From positions 1-46,678 of the forward strand of contig FR880788.1 in the NCBI GenBank assembly GCA_000434615.1: DNA of 46,678 nt, written 5' to 3'. The first letter of the stretch is position 1. Every line of letters begins with the position of its first letter. This stretch comes from Clostridium sp. CAG:510. GTDB taxonomy: Bacteria > Bacillota > Clostridia > Lachnospirales > Lachnospiraceae. Shown piece by piece: positions 43,040 to 46,678 of the stretch. A program made the translations under genes and the position numbers. Below the pieces are notes generated by a model. That model saw only the letters and a list, made by a program, of their open reading frames with translations. It did no database searches and was not told the DNA's origin.

Positions 43040-43414
43040 TTACATTTCCTCCAGCAGCATCCGGAATGTTTCCACCATTTCTTCCTTTGTAAGGCCGGCA
43101 TCCAGCGCTTTCTGAATACCCTTGGCAAAATATTCTTCCGTTTCCGCCAGCATGCGTTCCCGCAAAAGCTCCTCGTTCTGGGCTTTCACAAAACTGCCTC
43201 TGCCGGTAAAGGACTCAATGAGGCCGTCCCGTTCTAATTCCTCATAGGCTCTTTTGGTGGTAATCATACTGATGCGAAGGTCCTTCGCCAGTGTGCGCAT
43301 GGAAGGAAGGGCGTCCCCTGCCTTCAGCTCACCGCGTAAAATCATTTCGCGGATTTGCACCTCAATCTGCTCGTAAATCGGCGCACCGCTTGTGTTGCTG
43401 ATGATAATATCCAT
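43040..43414 (-). CDS. GntR-family (YtrA-like) regulator
   Basis: A 124-residue repressor. The N-terminal winged helix (about 10-75) has PIYEQIEVQIREMILRGELK, ALPSMRTLAKDLRISMITTKRAYEEL and RDGLIESFTGRGSFV. The short C-terminal helical tail instead of a ligand domain is characteristic of the YtrA subgroup, which is commonly the first gene of an ABC operon that it represses. It is the first gene here, ahead of the ATPase, with a palindrome at its promoter. AGAGGA precedes the ATG. Confidence 0.93.
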   Translation of the reverse strand: MDIIISNTSGAPIYEQIEVQIREMILRGELKAGDALPSMRTLAKDLRISMITTKRAYEELERDGLIESFTGRGSFVKAQNEELLRERMLAETEEYFAKGIQKALDAGLTKEEMVETFRMLLEEM

Positions 43415-43437
43415 GGTTTATCCTCTTACATGATTTA

Positions 43438-43462
43438 ATTGTATATATCGTATATATACAAT
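43438..43462. promoter_or_regulatory. 11-3-11 palindrome, candidate operator of the GntR/ABC unit
   Basis: Arms ATTGTATATAT (43438-43448 on the plus strand) and ATATATACAAT (43452-43462) are exact reverse complements around 3 central bases. It overlaps and follows the -10 element of the gntR promoter, a good position for a repressor. A second 8-6-8 dyad (AATATTCC, 43460-43467; GGAATATT, 43474-43481) lies between -35 and -10. Confidence 0.65.
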
Positions 43463-43486
43463 ATTCCTTTTGTGGAATATTGTCAA
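43458..43486 (-). promoter_or_regulatory. Promoter of the GntR/ABC/CPBP unit
   Basis: Minus-strand TTGACA (43481-43486), a 17-base spacer and TATTGT (43458-43463). The consensus -35 directly follows a T8 tract belonging to the element upstream. Confidence 0.7.
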
Positions 43487-43633
43487 GAAAAAAAACTGCC
43501 TGATACATGAAATATGCGTAATAAGAAACCGGCTCCCCGGTCAGGCAATAAGCCTGGCTATGGAGAGCCGGTCTGAAATTCCATTTTTCATTCACTTCTG
43601 AATTAACATCTCGAAAGCAGGTCAGTCAGGCAG
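43487..43633 (-). other. Nested inverted repeats after the purine permease, likely terminator
   Basis: On the minus strand GACCGGCTC pairs with GAGCCGGT-type sequence, and inside it AGCCAGGC pairs with GCCTGACC; further on TCAGGCAG precedes TTTTTTTT (43488-43495). CTGCCTGA occurs at 43626-43633 and a TGCCTGA near 43550, so either could pair with the TCAGGCAG before the T-tract. The simplest reading is a compound terminator for the permease gene. Confidence 0.5.
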
Positions 43634-43658
43634 CCGCACTGCTTCCGCCATCGTTCAC

Positions 43659-45014
43659 TTACAGGAAGATGAATTTCGCTACGAACAGAATTGCTAAAAT
43701 GTACATAAGCGGTGTAATCTTCTTAGCCTTGCCGCATACGAGGTTGATAACCACATAGGAGATAACGCCTGCTGCGATACCTTCGGAAATACTGTAGGTT
43801 AAAGGCATGAAAATCAGTGCCAGGTAAGCGGGAACTGCTTCTGTGAAGTCGGAGAAATCGATGTCCACTACTGCGGAAATCATTAAGAAACCGACGAACA
43901 GAAGTGCGGGAGCTGTTGCAAATCCCGGAATGGCAATGAAAATCGGGGATAAGAAGATAGCTACCAGGAATAATAAACCGGTTACGATGGAAGAAAGACC
44001 GGTTCTGCCGCCTTCTGCCACACCTGCAGAGCTTTCTACGAAGGTAGTGGTGGTGGAAGTACCGAGTACGGCACCTGCACTGGTTGCAATAGCATCTGCC
44101 AAAAGAGCCTCTTTGATGCGGGGCAGCTTGCCATCCTTGTCAAGCATATCTGCCTTGTTTGCACAACCGATCAAGGTTCCGAGAGTATCAAAAATATCTA
44201 CAAACAGGAAAGAAAATACAATGGCAATAAAGTCAAAAATCTTGAGTCCGTTGAAGTCAGCCTTAAAGCACTGACCGAAGGTGGAAGAAATCGCACCTAA
44301 ATTAAAGCTGCTCCATGCAGGAATTAAAGAGTAGTAACCTGCTTCGGGAACCACGGTGTAAATACCGGTAAACTGGCAGATAATACCTAAAATCCAGGTT
44401 GCGAAGATACCGATCAGGATAGCGCCGCGAACCTTCTTTACATATAAAATTGCGATGATAAAAGTACCGATAATCGCAAGCAGTGCGGAAATACCGACAG
44501 TGTGGAAATCCTGTCTGAAATCGACCAGGGAAACCAGTGTAGCAGAGTCCACAACGATTTTACCGTTCTGCAGACCGATGAAAGCTACGAATAAACCGAT
44601 ACCAACGGAAACGCCCTTCTTAAGCTGAAGAGGAATGGCATTAAAAATAGCCTCACGCACATTGGTAAGTGACAGTACAATGAAAATGATACCTTCCACA
44701 AATACGGCAAACAGTGCAATCTGCCAGGAATATCCCATGGAGCCGCATACCGTGTAGGCAAAATAAGCATTGAGTCCCAGTCCGGGTGCCAGTGCAAACG
44801 GGTAATTGGCAAGCAGCGCCATGGCAATGGTTCCGATAAAGGAAGCCAGAGCGGTAGCGATTAAAACTGCCTGTGCGTCCATGCCGGATGCGGAAAGAAT
44901 GCTGGGGTTTACCGCCAGGATGTACGCCATGGTCATGAAAGTGGTAATACCTGCCACAACCTCGGTACGGACGGTGGTTTTGTTTTCTTTGAGTTTAAAG
45001 AATTTTTCTAACAT
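43659..45014 (-). CDS. NCS2-family purine permease (AzgA/PbuG/PbuO-like)
   Basis: A 451-residue membrane transporter, about 12-14 membrane segments. The start MLEKFFKLKENKTTVRTEVVAGITTFMTMAYILAVNP, the FALAPGLGLNAYFAYTVCGSMGYSW block and LDKDGKLPRIKEALLADAIATSAGAVLGTSTTTTFVESSAG are typical of the AzgA-like NCS2 group that takes up hypoxanthine, guanine or adenine. GAGGGAGG precedes the ATG. It has its own promoter. I see no purine riboswitch in its leader, which is unusual enough to note but not rare. Confidence 0.94.
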   Translation of the reverse strand: MLEKFFKLKENKTTVRTEVVAGITTFMTMAYILAVNPSILSASGMDAQAVLIATALASFIGTIAMALLANYPFALAPGLGLNAYFAYTVCGSMGYSWQIALFAVFVEGIIFIVLSLTNVREAIFNAIPLQLKKGVSVGIGLFVAFIGLQNGKIVVDSATLVSLVDFRQDFHTVGISALLAIIGTFIIAILYVKKVRGAILIGIFATWILGIICQFTGIYTVVPEAGYYSLIPAWSSFNLGAISSTFGQCFKADFNGLKIFDFIAIVFSFLFVDIFDTLGTLIGCANKADMLDKDGKLPRIKEALLADAIATSAGAVLGTSTTTTFVESSAGVAEGGRTGLSSIVTGLLFLVAIFLSPIFIAIPGFATAPALLFVGFLMISAVVDIDFSDFTEAVPAYLALIFMPLTYSISEGIAAGVISYVVINLVCGKAKKITPLMYILAILFVAKFIFL

Positions 45015-45049
45015 AAGTACCTCCCTCTTTTTTAATAAAATACTATTTT

Positions 45050-45078
45050 ATTATATTTTTATTGACATGAAAAAGCAA
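45050..45078 (-). promoter_or_regulatory. Promoter of the purine permease gene
   Basis: Minus-strand TTGCTT (45073-45078), a 17-base spacer and TATAAT (45050-45055). The -35 element is inside the 3' arm of the terminator of the gene upstream. Confidence 0.6.
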
Positions 45079-45097
45079 GGATAAGTTACCTTGCTTT
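45066..45097 (-). terminator. Terminator after the D-hydroxyacid dehydrogenase gene
   Basis: Minus-strand AAAGCAAGG and CCTTGCTTT form a perfect 9-bp stem with an 8-base loop, followed by TTCATG. It lies 25 bases after the stop codon. The T-tract is short. Confidence 0.7.
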
Positions 45098-45121
45098 ACA
45101 TGAATATTTCTTATGCGATTG

Positions 45122-46117
45122 TTAAAACGCCGCATCGGACACATCAAAGGGATTTTCTTTGCCTTCCAGTGCGTACCGGCAGCCTAAAATGCTGTTTTTC
45201 ACCATGTAGTCAATGGCTTCTTCGGTGTAAAATGCCGTGTGGGGCGTTACGATGACATTGGGGAAGGAACGCAGCACCGCCAGCTCCTCGTTGTGCATGG
45301 GCTTGCCCACCAAATCGTAATAATAAAGGTTGGACTCATTTTCAATAACATCCAGACCCGCTGCCCCGATTTTCTCACTCTCCAGTCCCTTAATCAAGGC
45401 TTCTGAGTCAATCAGGTTGCCTCTGGCTGTGTTGATGATGATAACGCCGTCCTTCATTTTCGCAATGGTGTCCGCATTTATCATATGGAAGTTTTCCGCC
45501 GTGGAGGGCATATGCAGGGAAATAATGTCGCTTTCCTTATAAAGAGTGTCCAAATCCACGTACTCTGCGTATTCTGCCGCTTCCTTGGAAGGATACAAAT
45601 CAAACGCAAGCAGCCTGCAGCCAAAGCCTTTCAGATGCTCCAGCACGGTGCGGCCGATTTTACCGGTACCGATAACTCCCACGGTGGAATTGGAAATTTC
45701 CACGCCGATTTTGCCGGGCAGTGTATAATCCTGCACATCCGCGCGCATCATAATGGGTTTCATTTTCCGGCAGCACATCAGCATCAGCATGATGGTGTAA
45801 TTGGCTACACCGTTGGGCGGATAGGTGGCATTGCAAACGGTAATACCCAATTTGCCCGCTGCCCTTCTGTCCACATGGTCAAAACCAACGGTACGGGTGG
45901 AAACGCATTTTACGCCGCATTCCTTCCAGATAGTCAGAATTTCTTCGTCCACAGGGGTGGTAATAATGCTGACGGCATCGTAGCCTTCTGCCAGTCCTGC
46001 ATTCTCCGGTGTGGGTTTGTCCCCCACCGAAGCATACTCAACCTGCATTTCCCTGCTCCATTTTTCAAAAAATCGTTTTTCGTCAAACTCTCTTAAACTA
46101 TATACAAATAACTTCAT
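45122..46117 (-). CDS. D-2-hydroxyacid dehydrogenase (D-lactate dehydrogenase type)
   Basis: A 331-residue NAD-dependent enzyme from ATG 46117 (MKLFVYSLREFDEKRFFEKW), AGGAAAGG upstream; the frame runs on to 46162. The nucleotide-binding loop VGVIGTGKIGRTVLEHLKGFG lies near residue 147, the substrate Arg in INTARGNLIDSEAL near 230, the Glu in LDVIENESNLYY and the catalytic His in VTPHTAFYTEEA near 295. This fits D-lactate dehydrogenase / VanH-like enzymes, reducing pyruvate to D-lactate in fermentation or supplying D-lactate. No van genes are adjacent. Confidence 0.92.
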   Translation of the reverse strand: MKLFVYSLREFDEKRFFEKWSREMQVEYASVGDKPTPENAGLAEGYDAVSIITTPVDEEILTIWKECGVKCVSTRTVGFDHVDRRAAGKLGITVCNATYPPNGVANYTIMLMLMCCRKMKPIMMRADVQDYTLPGKIGVEISNSTVGVIGTGKIGRTVLEHLKGFGCRLLAFDLYPSKEAAEYAEYVDLDTLYKESDIISLHMPSTAENFHMINADTIAKMKDGVIIINTARGNLIDSEALIKGLESEKIGAAGLDVIENESNLYYYDLVGKPMHNEELAVLRSFPNVIVTPHTAFYTEEAIDYMVKNSILGCRYALEGKENPFDVSDAAF

Positions 46118-46196
46118 GTCCGTGCCTTTCCTGAAGCCCCGGATTGCAGCATCCGTAGGCAAAACCTGTCATCTGCCTTTTTCTGCAAATTTACCT

Positions 46197-46673
46197 TTAG
46201 GAAAAACGGAACCACTTAAAGTCAAACTGGCAGCCGGGCAGGAAAATAAATCCTACCTTGGTCATGCCCGTAACCTTTTCAAGCGGGAATGTTACTTCCG
46301 TATATTCCTCACTGTGCGGGAACTCCACAATCTGATTTACGGAGCTGCCGTCTTCCTTGAAGAAACGGATATGAATAGTATTGGATGAAAGAGGGGTACG
46401 GCCGCAAACAGTCACTGCCTTTACGCCTTCTTCTCCGAAATCCATATTTTCATATTCCATGGAAACATTGTTGCCTATGCCTTCCACGGCATCCGCGGTC
46501 TCCTTGTAGGTATCTCCGTACAAGTTATTGTATTCCAATGCTCCTATTTTTTCAAATGCTTTCTGAAGCTTGGTGAAAACGAAGCCTTTGATAAAGTAGC
46601 GCTGGTTGTTTGCCACGAGAGTCAGGGTGGTGATGCCCTTTAACCGGCGGGTTCGGGTTGAGGTGTCCCGCTT
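46197..46673 (-). CDS. C-terminal fragment of a GH2-like enzyme, cut by the window edge
   Basis: About 158 residues are visible, ending in KVGFIFLPGCQFDFKWFRFS. The region with ADAVEGIGNNVSMEYENMDFGEEG, VCGRTPLSSNTIHIRF and TEVTFPLEKVTGM matches, from memory, the C-terminal sugar-binding domain of large GH2 beta-galactosidase-type proteins. The frame has a TAA at 46674-46676, five bases from the edge, so as read it cannot continue into a long upstream protein. The possible GTG at 46616 has no ribosome binding site and falls inside the domain. Either the gene is broken by a frameshift near the edge or this is a remnant. Confidence 0.6.
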   Translation of the reverse strand, partial: KRDTSTRTRRLKGITTLTLVANNQRYFIKGFVFTKLQKAFEKIGALEYNNLYGDTYKETADAVEGIGNNVSMEYENMDFGEEGVKAVTVCGRTPLSSNTIHIRFFKEDGSSVNQIVEFPHSEEYTEVTFPLEKVTGMTKVGFIFLPGCQFDFKWFRFS

Positions 46674-46678
46674 TTATA

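Noticed and set aside
42961..43128. Upstream extension of the ABC ATPase gene overlapping the GntR gene.
   Set aside because: The extra 56 residues are Trp/Cys/Lys-rich shadow translation of the GntR end; GGGAGG supports GTG 42960.
45015..45121. Purine riboswitch before the NCS2 permease.
   Set aside because: The leader is short and AT-rich and lacks the conserved junction sequences; only a terminator of the previous gene and a promoter are visible.

Overview
The window looks like a stretch of chromosome from an anaerobic, spore-forming-lineage Firmicute, most likely a Lachnospiraceae-type Clostridium. The reasons are the paired glgC/glgD genes, spoVG, a DnaD-type primosome protein next to a DnaI-type helicase loader, a long PRPP synthase, N-terminal-rubredoxin rubrerythrin beside a Fur/PerR regulator, strong AGGAGG ribosome binding sites and TTGACA/TATAAT promoters. 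I see no rRNA, tRNA, CRISPR array or complete insertion sequence. The genus is not determined.

Layout. 1-7.5 kb (minus strand): an AT-rich partial membrane protein, then mfd, pth, spoVG, glgD and glgC. 7.6-12.7 kb (plus strand): murC, a cluster of DnaA-box-like sites, dnaD-like, dnaI-like and prs, ending in a shared terminator. 12.7-15.1 kb: a chemoreceptor (minus) and queT (plus), the latter behind a preQ1-I-type riboswitch. 15.1-25 kb (minus strand): a large anchored protein ending in a peptidase-C39-like domain that seems to lack its catalytic residues, translationally coupled to a METTL25-like methyltransferase; a small unknown protein; and a cell-surface polysaccharide block made of an SGNH/DltD-like protein, an MBOAT O-acyltransferase, an O-antigen-ligase-like protein and an AI-2E-family exporter. 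25-28 kb (minus): histidine kinase, response regulator and RluA-type pseudouridine synthase in one operon. 28.1-29.3 kb (plus): fur/perR-like and rubrerythrin.

29.3-29.85 kb is a gene-free stretch holding two copies of a structured repeat whose stems differ between copies by compensating changes. 29.8-35.2 kb is a beta-glucan-use locus: a lipoprotein GH16 with carbohydrate-binding modules, a GH5 without a signal peptide, and a divergent AraC regulator; a DUF11-type repeat protein follows on the same strand. 35.1-37.6 kb has a MATE exporter behind a short promoter-plus-terminator leader that looks like an attenuator, and an Rpn-family nuclease. 38-39.6 kb is a HerA-like (DUF853) ATPase. 39.7-43.5 kb (minus) is a CPBP protease, two ABC-2 permeases, an ABC ATPase and a GntR regulator, all behind one promoter with a large palindrome. 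43.6-46.7 kb: an NCS2 purine permease, a D-2-hydroxyacid dehydrogenase and the C-terminal end of a GH2-like enzyme that runs to the window edge.

Most of the content is ordinary core genome. The parts most worth a second look are the DnaA-box array in front of dnaD (9113-9259), the covarying repeat pair (29357-29503), the MATE leader (36520-36631), the inactive-looking C39 domain (15127-17658) and several perfect inverted repeats at operon heads.
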